A stretch of DNA of 30,907 nucleotides, taken from Xylophilus ampelinus (GTDB lineage: Bacteria > Pseudomonadota > Gammaproteobacteria > Burkholderiales > Burkholderiaceae_C). Shown piece after piece: positions 14,336 to 23,011 of the stretch; positions within the stretch are counted from its first letter, which is position 1; each line of letters begins with the position of its first letter. The stretch lies in NCBI RefSeq assembly GCF_901875635.1, contig NZ_CABFMN010000125.1, positions 1 to 30,907 of the forward strand, given 5' to 3'. Made by a program: the position numbers and the translations under genes. The notes under the pieces were generated by a model. The model was not told the DNA's origin and made no database searches. It saw nothing but the letters and a program-made list of their open reading frames with translations.

Positions 14336-15259
14336 TCAGCCCAGTGCCGTGTCGAGCAGCATCATGAGCACGAAGCCCACCATCAGTCCCCCGGTGGCGA
14401 AGGCCTCGTGGCCCTTGCGGTGCGACTCCGGAATGATCTCGTGGCTGATGACGAAGAGCATCGCCCCGGCCGCGAAGCCCAGCCCCCAGGGCAGCAGCGC
14501 CGCCGACCAGCCGATCACCGCAGCCCCCAGCACGGCGCCCAGCGGCTCCACCAGGCCCGAGGCCATGCCCAGGGCGACGGCGATCCAGCGCCGATAGCCC
14601 GCGGCGAGCAGCGCCACGGCCACCACCAGCCCCTCGGGCACGTCCTGGATGGCGATGCCCGTGGCCAGCGCGTTGGCGCGCAGGCCATCGTTGCCGGCAT
14701 AGCCCACGCCGATGGCCAGGCCCTCGGGCAGGTTGTGCAGGGCGATGGCGATCACGAACAGCCAGGTGCGGCGCAGCTTGCGCGCCGCGTGGCCGTCCAT
14801 GCCTTCCCGGCCCTTGATGAAATGCTCGTGCGGCAGCAGCTTGTCCATCGCCATCAGCGCGATGCCGCCGAGCAGGATCGCCGTGCCGATGAGCGCGCCC
14901 GCTGCCCAGGCGCTGTCGCCCGCACCGCCGAGGCGCCGCGCGGCCTCCAGGCCGGGGATGATGAGCGAGAAGGCGCAGGCCGCCAGCATCACGCCGGCGC
15001 CGAAACCGAACAGGGTGTCCTGCACCCGGTCCGACAGGCGCTGCGAGAACATCACCGGCACCGTGCCCAGGGCCGTCGCCAGCGCCGCCACCGAGCCGCC
15101 CAGCAGCGCATGCCAGACCAGTGCATCGCTGCGCACGAAGGCCCAGAACTGTCCGCCCAGCACGAGCGCGCCCGCGGTCACGATGGCCAAGCCCAGCCAT
15201 TCGCGGGGCGACAGGGGCGCACGCGCCAGCGTGGGTCCTGCGGTTTCGGTCTCTTTCAT
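14336..15259 (-). CDS. ZIP-family divalent metal transporter
   Basis: 307-residue inner-membrane transporter with about eight hydrophobic segments. Family signatures are the metal-binding HNLPEGLAIGVGY in TM4, DVPEGLVVAVALL in TM5 and SHEIIPESHRKGHE near the C-terminus. A His-rich cytoplasmic loop (LLPHEHFIKGREGMDGH) lies before TM4. ZIP proteins of the ZupT type import Zn, Fe or Mn. The ATG at 15257-15259 has AGGAGG seven bases upstream. It starts 44 bases after sodA on the same strand with no terminator between, so it may be co-transcribed with sodA, which suggests Mn or Fe supply; the actual metal is an inference. Confidence 0.9.
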   Translation of the reverse strand: MKETETAGPTLARAPLSPREWLGLAIVTAGALVLGGQFWAFVRSDALVWHALLGGSVAALATALGTVPVMFSQRLSDRVQDTLFGFGAGVMLAACAFSLIIPGLEAARRLGGAGDSAWAAGALIGTAILLGGIALMAMDKLLPHEHFIKGREGMDGHAARKLRRTWLFVIAIALHNLPEGLAIGVGYAGNDGLRANALATGIAIQDVPEGLVVAVALLAAGYRRWIAVALGMASGLVEPLGAVLGAAVIGWSAALLPWGLGFAAGAMLFVISHEIIPESHRKGHEAFATGGLMVGFVLMMLLDTALG

Positions 15260-15303
15260 CCGGATTCCTCCTGCGCGGTCGACGTGCGGGCGCGGCGGGC
15301 GGA

Positions 15304-15936
15304 TCAGGCGCGCGCCGCCGCGTGACGGCGAGCCACTTCGGCCCAGTTCACCACGTTGTAGAAGGCGGCGATGTACTCGGGCCGGCGGTTCTGGTACTTG
15401 AGGTAGTAGGCGTGCTCCCACACATCCAGGCCCAGGATGGGCGTGGCGCCGGAACCGATGCCCTGCATCAGCGGGCTGTCCTGGTTGCCGCTGCTTTCCA
15501 CGGCGAGCCGGCCATCACCCTGGACCACCAGCCAGGCCCAGCCGCTGCCAAAGCGCGTGAGCGCCGCCCCGGTGAAGGCGTCCTTGAAGGCATCGAAGCC
15601 GCCGAGATCGCGGTCGATGGCCTGCGCCAGCGCGCCCTCCGGCGTGCCGCCACCACCCTGTGCCGGGGGCGCCATCACGGCCCAGAACAGGCTGTGGTTC
15701 GCATGGCCGCCGCCGTTGTTGCGCACCGCCATGCGGATCGCCTCCGGCAGCGCATCGATGCGCGCGATGAGCTGCTCGACCGGCATGCCGTCGTGGGGCG
15801 TGTCCTTCACCGCCGCGTTGAGGTTGTTGACGTAGGCCTGGTGGTGCTTGCTGTGATGGATCTCCATCGTCTGCGCATCGATGTGCGGCTCGAGCGCGTC
15901 GTGGGCATAGGGCAACGGAGGCAGGGTGTAGGGCAT
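15304..15936 (-). CDS. sodA: Superoxide dismutase, manganese type
   Basis: 210-residue Fe/Mn-family superoxide dismutase. Metal ligands are His27, His81, Asp171 and His175 ([19 protein letters not shown]). Residues that separate Mn from Fe enzymes favour Mn: [13 protein letters not shown] (residues 73-85) instead of the AAQxWNHxFYW pattern, and NQDSPLM with Gln152 instead of the Fe-type N-A-x-TPL pattern. The ATG at 15934-15936 has AGGAG six bases upstream. It follows an unknown gene and a Fur box, as in other bacteria where Mn-SOD is made when iron is short. Cambialistic use of Fe cannot be excluded. Confidence 0.92.
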   Translation of the reverse strand: MPYTLPPLPYAHDALEPHIDAQTMEIHHSKHHQAYVNNLNAAVKDTPHDGMPVEQLIARIDALPEAIRMAVRNNGGGHANHSLFWAVMAPPAQGGGGTPEGALAQAIDRDLGGFDAFKDAFTGAALTRFGSGWAWLVVQGDGRLAVESSGNQDSPLMQGIGSGATPILGLDVWEHAYYLKYQNRRPEYIAAFYNVVNWAEVARRHAAARA

Positions 15937-15979
15937 GGGACTCCTGGTGAAAAGATGCGGTGGAAAGAACGGGATGCGC

Positions 15980-16477
15980 TCAGTGCAGATGCGCCGGCCG
16001 CTGCCCGAAGGCAGGCGCGGGCGTGGCGTGCAGCGCGGCCTCGACCGCCCGCTCCTCGCCATAGGCGCGAAGCCAGCCGAGCAATTGGGCGCGGGTCTCG
16101 CGAAGGTGGCGCCAGGCGGCCTGGCGCACGTCGTGGGGCTGGCCGCCCTCCTCGAGCAGGCGCAGCAGCAGGCGATGCGGCAGGCACAGGTGGTCGGCCG
16201 CCTGTGGCAGCTGCCCGCGGCAGCGGTAGAGCTCGGAGAGGTTGTGGTGCGAGACGACCAGGGCCGCCAGGCAGTCGTCGGGCCGCATGGCGAGCAGCCC
16301 GCCGTCGACCAGCGCTTCGGCCGTCCACAGGGCACGGACATGGGCGGCCAGCGCGATTTCGAGGCGGCCGTGGCGGTGCGCTTCCAGCGCGGCGCGCGTC
16401 AGCCGCTCCCAGTGCGCGAGACCGCGTGCGGCCTCGATGGGGGCCGCCGGCCGGGAAGGGTTCGGGATGGGATGCAT
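15980..16477 (-). CDS. Hypothetical helical protein upstream of sodA
   Basis: 165-residue protein of unknown function, helical and rich in Arg, Ala, Leu and His. The stretch [21 protein letters not shown] looks like one tetratricopeptide-type helix pair. The ATG at 16475-16477 has AAGGAG seven bases upstream. It lies 43 bases before sodA and directly downstream of the Fur box, so it is the first gene of an iron-repressed unit. Pseudomonas has a similarly sized Fur-regulated unknown gene before sodA; homology to it is a guess to be tested. Confidence 0.75.
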   Translation of the reverse strand: MHPIPNPSRPAAPIEAARGLAHWERLTRAALEAHRHGRLEIALAAHVRALWTAEALVDGGLLAMRPDDCLAALVVSHHNLSELYRCRGQLPQAADHLCLPHRLLLRLLEEGGQPHDVRQAAWRHLRETRAQLLGWLRAYGEERAVEAALHATPAPAFGQRPAHLH

Positions 16478-16547
16478 GCACAAGCTCCTTGCTCACAAGA
16501 AGCCCTTTGCGTCGATGCGTCCGTCATCCGTGCGTACTTGGGCGTGG

Positions 16548-16566
16548 ATGAATGATAGTAATTCTC
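16548..16566 (-). promoter_or_regulatory. Fur box upstream of the sodA unit
   Basis: The 19-mer at 16548-16566 contains AATGATAGTAATTCTC and matches the 19-bp Fur consensus at 13 positions. It is 71 bases upstream of the first gene's ATG in an A+T-rich patch within G+C-rich DNA. I could not place -35 and -10 hexamers with confidence. The rest of 16478-16761 shows nothing else. Confidence 0.65.
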
Positions 16567-16761
16567 AACAACCTCCATCCAGAAGGGTTTCCCGAGCACG
16601 CGACGACCCCACGGGCGGCTCGTGCAGCCCACGCTCGCTAAACTGGCCGGCCCCACCTGCCGGACCGCCACGCGCGCCCGCGATTTCCCCGTGACAGCCG
16701 CCCTCGCCCACCCCCCATTTCAGCCGCGCACGCATGCCGTGGCGCCGCGCCGCTGACCCCC

Positions 16762-17877
16762 ATGCCCATGCGCGTGATCCCCCTCGTCGATGCACGCCGC
16801 CCCGTCGTGGCGCCGGCCGACGCGCCCGCGCAGGCGCCCACCGGCGCCCTCTTCGACCGGCTCGGCCGGCCCCTCACCGACCTGCGCATCAGCGTCACCG
16901 ACCGCTGCAACTTCCGCTGCAGCTACTGCATGCCCAAGGAGGTGTTCGACAAGGACTACCGCTACCTGCCGCATGCCGACCTGCTGAGCTTCGAGGAGAT
17001 CACGCGCGTCGCACGCCTGTTCGTGCAACACGGCGTGCGCAAGATTCGCCTCACGGGCGGCGAGCCGCTGCTGCGCAAGAACATCGAGGGCCTGGTCGAA
17101 CAGCTGGCGCACCTGCGCACGCCCGACGGCGAAGCGCTGGACCTCACGCTCACCACCAACGGCTCGCTGCTCGCCCGCAAGTCGAAGGCCCTGAAGGCCG
17201 CCGGCCTGCAGCGCGTGACGGTGAGCCTCGACGGGCTGGACGACGCCGTGTTCCGCGCCATGAACGACGTCGACTTCCCGGTCGGCGAGGTGCTGGCCGG
17301 CATCGAGGCGGCGCAGGCGGCGGGGCTCGGTCCCATCAAGGTCAACATGGTCGTCAAGCGCGGCACCAACGAGCAGGAAATCCTGCCGATGGCGCGGCGC
17401 TTCAGAGGCACCGGGGTCGTGCTGCGCTTCATCGAATACATGGACGTGGGCGCCACCAACGGCTGGCGCATGGACGAGGTGCTGCCCTCGGCCGAGGTGG
17501 TGGCGCGCGTCGCGACCGAATTCCCGCTGGTTCCAATGGAGGCGAGCGCACCCGGTGAGACGGCGCAGCGCTGGGCGTACGCCGACGGCGGCGGCGAAAT
17601 CGGCGTCATCAGCAGCGTCACGCAGGCCTTCTGCAGCGACTGCAGCCGCGCGCGCCTGTCGACCGAGGGGCAGCTCTACCTGTGCCTGTTCGCGAATCGC
17701 GGACACGACCTCAAACCCCTGCTGCGCGGTGACGCAGACGATGCGCAGATCCTCTCGGCCATCGGCCACATCTGGCAGGGCCGCGCCGACCGCTATTCGG
17801 AACTGCGCGCCCTGCGCGAGCCCGACACCGGCGACGGCGGCCCGCGCCGGGTCGAGATGAGCTACATCGGCGGATGA
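16762..17877 (+). CDS. moaA: MoaA, GTP 3',8-cyclase
   Basis: 371-residue radical-SAM enzyme for the first step of molybdenum cofactor synthesis, making 3',8-cyclo-GTP from GTP. The radical-SAM cysteines are C49, C53 and C56 (RCNFRCSYC); a second Fe-S site near the C-terminus uses [10 protein letters not shown] and a Cys about 14 residues later (near 291, 294, 308). The terminal Gly-Gly (SYIGG), needed for activity, is present. There is a ~30-residue N-terminal extension of low similarity. Start ATG 16762 or the in-frame ATG at 16768; neither has a strong Shine-Dalgarno. Its stop overlaps the mobA start. Confidence 0.96.
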   Translation: MPMRVIPLVDARRPVVAPADAPAQAPTGALFDRLGRPLTDLRISVTDRCNFRCSYCMPKEVFDKDYRYLPHADLLSFEEITRVARLFVQHGVRKIRLTGGEPLLRKNIEGLVEQLAHLRTPDGEALDLTLTTNGSLLARKSKALKAAGLQRVTVSLDGLDDAVFRAMNDVDFPVGEVLAGIEAAQAAGLGPIKVNMVVKRGTNEQEILPMARRFRGTGVVLRFIEYMDVGATNGWRMDEVLPSAEVVARVATEFPLVPMEASAPGETAQRWAYADGGGEIGVISSVTQAFCSDCSRARLSTEGQLYLCLFANRGHDLKPLLRGDADDAQILSAIGHIWQGRADRYSELRALREPDTGDGGPRRVEMSYIGG

Positions 17878-18509
17878 CGCCGGTCCGCCCCGACCTCGAC
17901 ATCACCGGCCTCGTGCTGGCCGGCGGCCGCGGCAGCCGCATGGGCGGGCTCGACAAGGGCCTGCAGGACTTCGCCGGCGAGCCGCTGGCGCTGCGCGCGC
18001 TGCAGCGGCTGGCGCCGCAGGTCCACCGCGTGATGCTGAGCGCCAACCGCAACCTGCTGAGCTACGAGTTCTTCGGTGCCCCCGTGGTGACCGACGCACA
18101 GCCCGACCATCCCGGCCCCCTGGCCGGCTTCCTGGCCGGCCTGCGGCACTGCGAGACGCCCTGCCTGCTCACCGTGCCCTGCGACGCGCCCAACTTTCCG
18201 CCCGACCTGGCGCGGCGCCTCGCCGCAGCAATGAACGCCCAGGGCGCGGACATCGCCATCGCCAGCGCGCCCGAGCCGCAGCCCGACGGCGGCAGCCGCC
18301 TGCGACCGCAGCCGGTGTTCTGCCTGCTGCGCACCACGCTGCAGGGCAGTCTGGCAGCCTTCCTCCAGGCAGGCGGGCGCAAGGTCTCGGCCTGGACGTC
18401 GCAGCACACCGTGGCGCTGGTGCCCTTCGACCAGCCCGGCGACGCGCCGGACGCCTTCTTCAACGCCAACACGCTGGCCGAGCTGCAGGCGATCGCGCCT
18501 TCGCGCTGA
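17874..18509 (+). CDS. mobA: MobA, molybdenum cofactor guanylyltransferase
   Basis: 211-residue nucleotidyltransferase that joins GMP from GTP to molybdopterin, making the guanine-dinucleotide form of the cofactor. The N-terminal GTP-binding signature [16 protein letters not shown] is at residues 15-30, followed by [10 protein letters not shown] and the metal-binding [18 protein letters not shown] closes the fold. The start ATG at 17874 overlaps the moaA stop as ATGA, so the pair is translationally coupled. A 62-bp repeat follows 22 bases after the stop. Confidence 0.95.
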   Translation: MTPVRPDLDITGLVLAGGRGSRMGGLDKGLQDFAGEPLALRALQRLAPQVHRVMLSANRNLLSYEFFGAPVVTDAQPDHPGPLAGFLAGLRHCETPCLLTVPCDAPNFPPDLARRLAAAMNAQGADIAIASAPEPQPDGGSRLRPQPVFCLLRTTLQGSLAAFLQAGGRKVSAWTSQHTVALVPFDQPGDAPDAFFNANTLAELQAIAPSR

Positions 18510-18531
18510 CCCGCGCGTCACAACGCCTTCT

Positions 18532-18593
18532 TTCAAGACAAATTGGCCTGTAACGCCCGCGGGACGGGCGATAGCAGCTATCAAAATGATAGT
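18532..18593 (-). repeat. 62-bp double-palindrome repeat, copy D
   Basis: On the minus strand: ACTATCATTTTGATAGC (18593-18577), spacer TGCTAT, CGCCCGTCCCGCGGGCG (18570-18554), TTACAGGC, and a tail ending TCTTGAA at 18532. It lies between mobA and the cyclic-nucleotide-binding gene. Confidence 0.85.
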
Positions 18594-18703
18594 AAACCGG
18601 GATGCGTCACCGCAATCTCCGCCCCACCTTTGCGCGGCCACCAAGGCCGCGTCGTCGCCGGCGCCGGGTAGGAGGCGACGGTGTTCGGCGGCATCATGCG
18701 GCG

Positions 18704-19186
18704 ATGCTCGCCGCGCGCGTCGAACTGTTGCAGCAGATGCCGATCTTCGGCGCGGTGGACGCGGATGCGCTCGAGTTCCTGCTAGCGCCGGCGCCTCTGG
18801 TGCTGAAGCAGGCAGGCGACTTCTTCTTCCGCGAGGGCGAGCCGGCCGCATCGATGTTCGTGCTCGAAAGCGGCCAGGTCAGCGTCTGCAAGAACTGGCA
18901 GGGCCACGCGCTGCTGCTGCGGCGCCTTCGCGACGGCGACTGCTTCGGCGAAATGGCGCTGCTGGACCTGTTCCCGCGCAGCGCCTCGGTGCGGGCCGAC
19001 ACGGACTGCCGCGCCATCGAACTCACGCCCGCGAACCTCTACCGGCTCTTCCAGCGCGACGCGGCGCAGTTCGCCACCATCCAGATGAACATCGGCCGCG
19101 AGCTCAGCCGCCGGCTGCGCCACACCGACGAGTTGCTCTTTCGCGCCCGCATGGGCGAGTCGCTCGAGGAACTGCCGCGGGTATGA
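18704..19186 (+). CDS. Stand-alone cyclic-nucleotide-binding-domain protein
   Basis: 160-residue protein that is essentially one cNMP-binding (CRP-like) beta-barrel: LLQQMPIFGAVDADALEFLL, then FREGEPAASMFVLESGQVSV, then DGDCFGEMALLDLFPRSASV, the phosphate-binding cassette. A helix follows, but there is no DNA-binding helix-turn-helix, so it is not a transcription factor of the CRP/FNR type. In the cassette the GEMALLD...RSASV pattern keeps the Arg. Start is uncertain: ATG at 18704 gives the domain alone; an in-frame ATG at 18602 would add 34 Arg-rich residues that look like translated non-coding DNA. Partner unknown. Confidence 0.75.
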   Translation: MLAARVELLQQMPIFGAVDADALEFLLAPAPLVLKQAGDFFFREGEPAASMFVLESGQVSVCKNWQGHALLLRRLRDGDCFGEMALLDLFPRSASVRADTDCRAIELTPANLYRLFQRDAAQFATIQMNIGRELSRRLRHTDELLFRARMGESLEELPRV

Positions 19187-19187
19187 G

Positions 19188-19243
19188 CGCCCAGCCCACC
19201 CCCCGGAGAGAGACAAGAAAACCTGGGGCGGCCCGGCGTTTTC
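19188..19243 (+). repeat. Intergenic hairpin repeat, family 2, copy 2
   Basis: Begins two bases after the cyclic-nucleotide gene stop and ends nine bases before the rnhA stop. Arms GAAAAC (19217-19222) and GTTTTC (19238-19243) enclose the 15-nt loop CTGGGGCGGCCCGGC. The last 30 bases match the reverse complement of 28284-28313 at 29 positions; similarity extends upstream through CGCCCAGCCC. It sits between convergent genes and may help end transcription. Confidence 0.8.
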
Positions 19244-19252
19244 CTGTGAGCC

Positions 19253-19702
19253 CTACAGGCGCCCCTGCGCCCGCAGAACGCCCTTGTTGGCCAGCGCGTC
19301 GGCCTTCTCGTTGCCGGGGTCGCCCGAGTGGCCCTTGACCCAGCGCCATTCGATCTGGTGACCGCCGTTCTGCACCAGCTCGTCGAGCCGCTTCCAGAGT
19401 TCGACGTTCTTCACAGGCTGCTTCGTCGACGTGATCCAGCCCTTGGCCTTCCAGCCGCGGATCCATTCGGTGATGCCCTGGCGCACGTACTGGCTGTCCA
19501 GGTACAGCACCACCTTGCAGGGCCGCTTGAGCGCGGCCAGGCCCTCGATGACGGCGGTGAGCTCCATGCGGTTGTTGGTGGTATTCAACTCGCCGCCGAA
19601 CAGCTCTTTTTCGGTGACGCCCGACTTGAGCCAGGCCCCCCAGCCGCCCGGGCCGGGATTGCCCTTGCAGGCGCCGTCGGTGTAGATCGTGACTTCGTTC
19701 AA
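19253..19702 (-). CDS. rnhA: Ribonuclease HI
   Basis: 149-residue RNase HI, which cuts the RNA strand of RNA-DNA hybrids. Catalytic carboxylates: Asp9 ([15 protein letters not shown]), Glu47 (NNRMEL), Asp69 (YLDSQYV) and the C-terminal [12 protein letters not shown] with His and Asp. No ATG fits; the family N-terminus begins at TTG 19700-19702, read as Met. That TTG overlaps the TGA stop of the upstream methyltransferase (TTGA), which supports it and implies translational coupling. Pairing of these two genes is common in related bacteria. Confidence 0.95.
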   Translation of the reverse strand: MNEVTIYTDGACKGNPGPGGWGAWLKSGVTEKELFGGELNTTNNRMELTAVIEGLAALKRPCKVVLYLDSQYVRQGITEWIRGWKAKGWITSTKQPVKNVELWKRLDELVQNGGHQIEWRWVKGHSGDPGNEKADALANKGVLRAQGRL

Positions 19703-20496
19703 TCTCTTGTCTTTCTCTCTGAAGGGGCAGCGCGCACCCGCCCGCCTTCGCGGTGCATGCGGCCCGCCACCGGCATCGGCGCGGTGGCGATCGCGGGACG
19801 GCGCTTCCAGTCGGCCGGCAGCAGGCGCATGCCGCGCACGCGCTTGACGGCCACGATGAAGTACACCGCGCCAAAGATCGGCCACCAGCGCTCGCCCACG
19901 GTGTCGAACCAGCGGCAGCGCTCCAGCCAGGCCTCGCTGCGCACCGCGGGCCGGTAGAGGCCGAAGCGGCCCGATTCGACCTCGAAGCCCAGCAGCCGCA
20001 ACCAGTCGCGCATGCGCCAGTAGTTGATGAATTCGCCTTCGGCCGGCAGGTACAGCTCGCCGAAGCCCAGGCGCCGGTACAGGCGCGCACGGCGCTGCCG
20101 CATGCCCCACAGGCTGACCGGGTTGAGGCCGCAGACCACCACCCGGCCCTCGGGCACCAGCACCCGTTCCACCTCGCGCAAGGTGGCATGTGGGTCGGGG
20201 CTGAGTTCGAGCGCATGGGGCAGCACCAGCAGGTCCAGGCTGTTGGCCGCGAAAGGCAGGGCCGCGAAATCGGTGACGAGCGCGGTCGGCGCACCGCCTG
20301 CGTGCGGCGACGCGACCCAGCGGTGCGGCATGCGGTTGGCGCGCAAGGCGTCGATCGACGGCAGGCCGAGCTGCAGCGCGTGGTAGCCGAAGACATCGGC
20401 CACCGCGTCGTCGAACTGCGCCTGTTCCCAGTGGTGCAGGTAACGCCCGGCCGGGGTCTCGAACCAATCCTGCAAACCTATAATTTGACCGGTCAT
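19699..20496 (-). CDS. Class I SAM-dependent methyltransferase
   Basis: 265-residue protein of the Methyltransf_11 type. Visible parts of the Rossmann fold are [19 protein letters not shown] (motif II/III), [20 protein letters not shown] and [14 protein letters not shown]. The glycine-rich SAM motif near the N-terminus is weak or absent, as in many proteins of this group. The C-terminal ~60 residues are basic and Pro/Arg-rich. The substrate is unknown. Start ATG at 20494-20496 overlaps, on the other strand, the gloB ATG at 20495-20497. GAGGG lies just upstream of it, inside gloB. Its stop overlaps the rnhA start. Confidence 0.85.
   Translation of the reverse strand: MTGQIIGLQDWFETPAGRYLHHWEQAQFDDAVADVFGYHALQLGLPSIDALRANRMPHRWVASPHAGGAPTALVTDFAALPFAANSLDLLVLPHALELSPDPHATLREVERVLVPEGRVVVCGLNPVSLWGMRQRRARLYRRLGFGELYLPAEGEFINYWRMRDWLRLLGFEVESGRFGLYRPAVRSEAWLERCRWFDTVGERWWPIFGAVYFIVAVKRVRGMRLLPADWKRRPAIATAPMPVAGRMHREGGRVRAAPSERKTRD
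20479..20484 (+). promoter_or_regulatory. gloB -10 box (TATAAT)
   Basis: Perfect TATAAT ten bases before the gloB ATG at 20495, in DNA that codes for the N-terminus of the divergent methyltransferase. Transcription would start at about 20491, leaving a leader of zero to four bases. No good -35 hexamer and no Shine-Dalgarno are visible. Confidence 0.55.
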
Positions 20497-21277
20497 GACC
20501 CTCGTTCCGTTGCCCGCTTTCGCCGACAACTACATCTGGATGTTGCAGGTCGGGGCGCATGCGGTCGTGGTCGATCCGGGCGATGCGAGGCCGGTGCTCG
20601 ACGCGCTGGCGACGAGGCCCGACCTGACGCTGGCGGCGATTCTAGTCACGCACCACCACGCCGATCACACCGGCGGCGTGGCGGCGCTGCGCGAGGCCAC
20701 CGGCGCCCAGGTCTACGGACCGGCGCACGAGACCATCCCCGGACCCTTCACGCCGTTGTCGCAAGGCGAGCGCGTGCAGGTGCTCGGCCTCGAGTTCACG
20801 GTGATCGACGTGCCGGGCCACACGGCCGGGCACATCGCCTACTTCCTGCCCGCCCAGGGCGGCGAGGCGCCGCTGCTCTTCTGCGGCGACACGCTCTTCT
20901 CGGGCGGCTGCGGCCGCCTGTTCGAGGGCACGCCTGCGCAGATGCTGCACTCGCTCGACGCACTGGCCGCGCTGCCCGGCGACACGCGCGTATGCTGCGC
21001 CCACGAGTACACGCTGTCCAACCTGCGTTTCGCGCGCGCCGTCGAGCCGGCCAACGCAGAACTGGCCCGCTACATCGCGCACTGCGAGACGCTGCGCGCC
21101 CAGGGGCAGCCCACGCTGCCCGCCCGCCTGGCCACCGAGCGCCAGATCAACCCCTTCCTTCGCAGCCGCGAAGCCACTGTCACCGCCGCCGTGCAAGAGC
21201 ACGCCGACCTCCCCGCAGATGCGGGCGAGATCGACGTCTTCGCCGCGCTGCGCCAATGGAAAAACGACTTCCGATGA
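20495..21277 (+). CDS. gloB: Hydroxyacylglutathione hydrolase (glyoxalase II)
   Basis: 260-residue metallo-beta-lactamase-fold enzyme that hydrolyses S-lactoylglutathione to lactate and glutathione, the last step of methylglyoxal detoxification. The metal motif [10 protein letters not shown] has H53, H55, D57 and H58; further ligands are in [21 protein letters not shown] and [14 protein letters not shown]. The length matches the family. The ATG at 20495 overlaps the start codon of the opposite-strand methyltransferase. It is followed by mltD with an ATGA overlap. Kef antiporters, found two genes downstream, also respond to glutathione adducts in E. coli. Confidence 0.95.
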   Translation: MTLVPLPAFADNYIWMLQVGAHAVVVDPGDARPVLDALATRPDLTLAAILVTHHHADHTGGVAALREATGAQVYGPAHETIPGPFTPLSQGERVQVLGLEFTVIDVPGHTAGHIAYFLPAQGGEAPLLFCGDTLFSGGCGRLFEGTPAQMLHSLDALAALPGDTRVCCAHEYTLSNLRFARAVEPANAELARYIAHCETLRAQGQPTLPARLATERQINPFLRSREATVTAAVQEHADLPADAGEIDVFAALRQWKNDFR

Positions 21278-22896
21278 AGATCCTCCTAGCTGCCGTCGTG
21301 GCCAGCGCCCTGCTGCTTGCAGGCTGCGCCACCGGCACCGACCCCAACGGTTCCTCCTCCTCCCCCTTTTCCTCCTCGTCTTCGTCGGCCCCTGGCAGCA
21401 GCGCGTCGCCGATCTATCCCGACGGTTCGCTGTCGCCGATCGCGCCGGGCCGCACCGGCGGCAGCCAGCGCAGCGTGGTCACGCTCGCACCGCCCGTGGA
21501 CATGTGGGACCGCATCCGCCGCGGCTTCAAGATGCCCAACCTCGAGAGCGACCTGGTGCGCGACCGCGAACAGTGGTACGCGACCCGGCCCGACTACATC
21601 CAGCGGATGACCGAGCGCTCGAACAAGTACATCTTCCACATCGTCGAGGAACTCGAGCGCCGCAACATGCCGACCGAGCTGGCGTTGCTGCCCTACATCG
21701 AGAGCGCGTTCAACCCGCAGGCCGTCTCCAGCGCACGCGCCGCGGGCATGTGGCAGTTCATGCCGGCCACCGGCACCGACTACGACCTCAAGCAGAACAT
21801 CTTCCGCGACGACCGGCGCGACGTCATCGCCTCCACGCGTGCCGCGCTGGACTACCTGCAACGCCTCTACAACATGTTCGGCGACTGGCAGCTGGCGCTG
21901 GCGGCCTACAACTGGGGCGAAGGCAACGTGGGCCGCGCCGTTGCGCGCAACCAGAAGGCGGGCCTGCCGGCCGGCTACACCGACATCAACATGCCGGCCG
22001 AGACGCGCCTGTACGTGCCCAAGCTGCAGGCGGTGAAGAACATCGTGGCCAATCCGCAGCAGTTCAACGTCGACCTGCCGGTGATCGCCAACCACCCCTA
22101 CTTCCAGACCGTGACGCTCACGCGCGACCTGGACGTGACGCTGGCCGCCAAGCTGGCCGACGTGCGCATCGAGGACTTCCGCGCGCTCAACCCCGCGGCC
22201 CACAAGCCCGTGCTGCTGGCCGCCGGCGGCAACACGCAGATCCTGCTGCCCTGGGACAACGCGGCCGTCTTCCAGCGCAACTTCGAGGCGTACAGCCAGG
22301 GCCAATACGCCAGCTGGACGGCCTGGACCGTGCCCGGCACCATGACCGTGGCCGATGCGGCGCAACGATCCGGCATGAGCGAGGCCGATCTGCGCGCGAT
22401 GAACAACATCCCGCCGCGCATGCTCATCAAGGCCGGCTCCACACTCATCGTGCCGCGCAGTGCGCGCGTGCAGGAAGACGTGGCCGCCGCCGTGGCCGAC
22501 ACTGGCCACCTGAGCTTCGAGCCCGAGATCGTCACGCGCCGCACGGTCGTCAAGGCCGGCCGCAACGACAACGTGGCGAGCATCGCGCGCCGCTACAGGC
22601 TGAGCCCGGCCAGCGTCGCGCAGTGGAACGACGTCGGCGCCGGCCACAGCTTCAAGCGCGGTTACCAGGTCGTGGTGTACCTGCCGGTGCGGGCGGCCGC
22701 GGCGGCGCGCGTGGGCACGGGCGTGCGCGAGCCGGTTGCCCGCGGCAAGCATGCCGTCGTGACCAGCAAGCGCGGCGGCGGCGTCGTCAGGACAAGCACC
22801 GCCCCGGTGCGCGCGGCGCCGGCGAAGGCAACCGCTTCGAGCAAGCAGGTGGTCAAGGAAAAGCGCGGCGGCACGCCCGCAAAGAAAAAGCGCTGA
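21274..22896 (+). CDS. mltD: Membrane-bound lytic murein transglycosylase D-like lipoprotein
   Basis: 540-residue lipoprotein that cleaves peptidoglycan glycan strands. Lipobox LLAGC at Cys18, then a Ser-rich linker (codon run of TCC at 21345-21390). The GH23/SLT domain has [12 protein letters not shown] with catalytic Glu143, [12 protein letters not shown] and a [14 protein letters not shown] motif. Two LysM peptidoglycan-binding domains lie near residues 345-390 and 430-470. The final 60 residues are Lys/Arg/Ala-rich and disordered. Start overlaps the gloB stop (ATGA). A hairpin follows the stop. Confidence 0.93.
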   Translation: MKILLAAVVASALLLAGCATGTDPNGSSSSPFSSSSSSAPGSSASPIYPDGSLSPIAPGRTGGSQRSVVTLAPPVDMWDRIRRGFKMPNLESDLVRDREQWYATRPDYIQRMTERSNKYIFHIVEELERRNMPTELALLPYIESAFNPQAVSSARAAGMWQFMPATGTDYDLKQNIFRDDRRDVIASTRAALDYLQRLYNMFGDWQLALAAYNWGEGNVGRAVARNQKAGLPAGYTDINMPAETRLYVPKLQAVKNIVANPQQFNVDLPVIANHPYFQTVTLTRDLDVTLAAKLADVRIEDFRALNPAAHKPVLLAAGGNTQILLPWDNAAVFQRNFEAYSQGQYASWTAWTVPGTMTVADAAQRSGMSEADLRAMNNIPPRMLIKAGSTLIVPRSARVQEDVAAAVADTGHLSFEPEIVTRRTVVKAGRNDNVASIARRYRLSPASVAQWNDVGAGHSFKRGYQVVVYLPVRAAAAARVGTGVREPVARGKHAVVTSKRGGGVVRTSTAPVRAAPAKATASSKQVVKEKRGGTPAKKKR

Positions 22897-22901
22897 TCAG
22901 T

Positions 22902-22920
22902 GGCGCCGCCGGACGGCGCC
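22902..22920 (+). other. Intercistronic stem-loop after mltD
   Basis: GGCGCCG (22902-22908) pairs perfectly with CGGCGCC (22914-22920), loop CCGGA, five bases after the mltD stop. There is no T-run, so it is more likely an mRNA 3'-end stabiliser or weak attenuator than a full terminator. Confidence 0.45.
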
Positions 22921-23011
22921 GATGACGGAACAGCGCCCGGCCTGCCACGGCCGCGGGCGCGAAAGGTGCGTGCGGGACGCCGCGAAACCAACACACACGG
23001 AGGATGTCGGC

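Noticed and set aside
15304..15936. Iron superoxide dismutase (sodB)
   Set aside because: The [11 protein letters not shown] and NQDSPLM blocks are of the Mn type rather than the Fe type.
21345..21390. TCC-rich run as a microsatellite or contingency locus
   Set aside because: It encodes a Ser-rich linker with mixed serine codons after the lipobox, normal for lipoproteins; the repeat is too impure for slippage control.
19753..22896. 1047-codon frame that would fuse sequence upstream to mltD
   Set aside because: Only the part from 21274 is protein-like; the upstream part is antisense to the methyltransferase and out of frame with gloB. The lipoprotein signal fixes the start.
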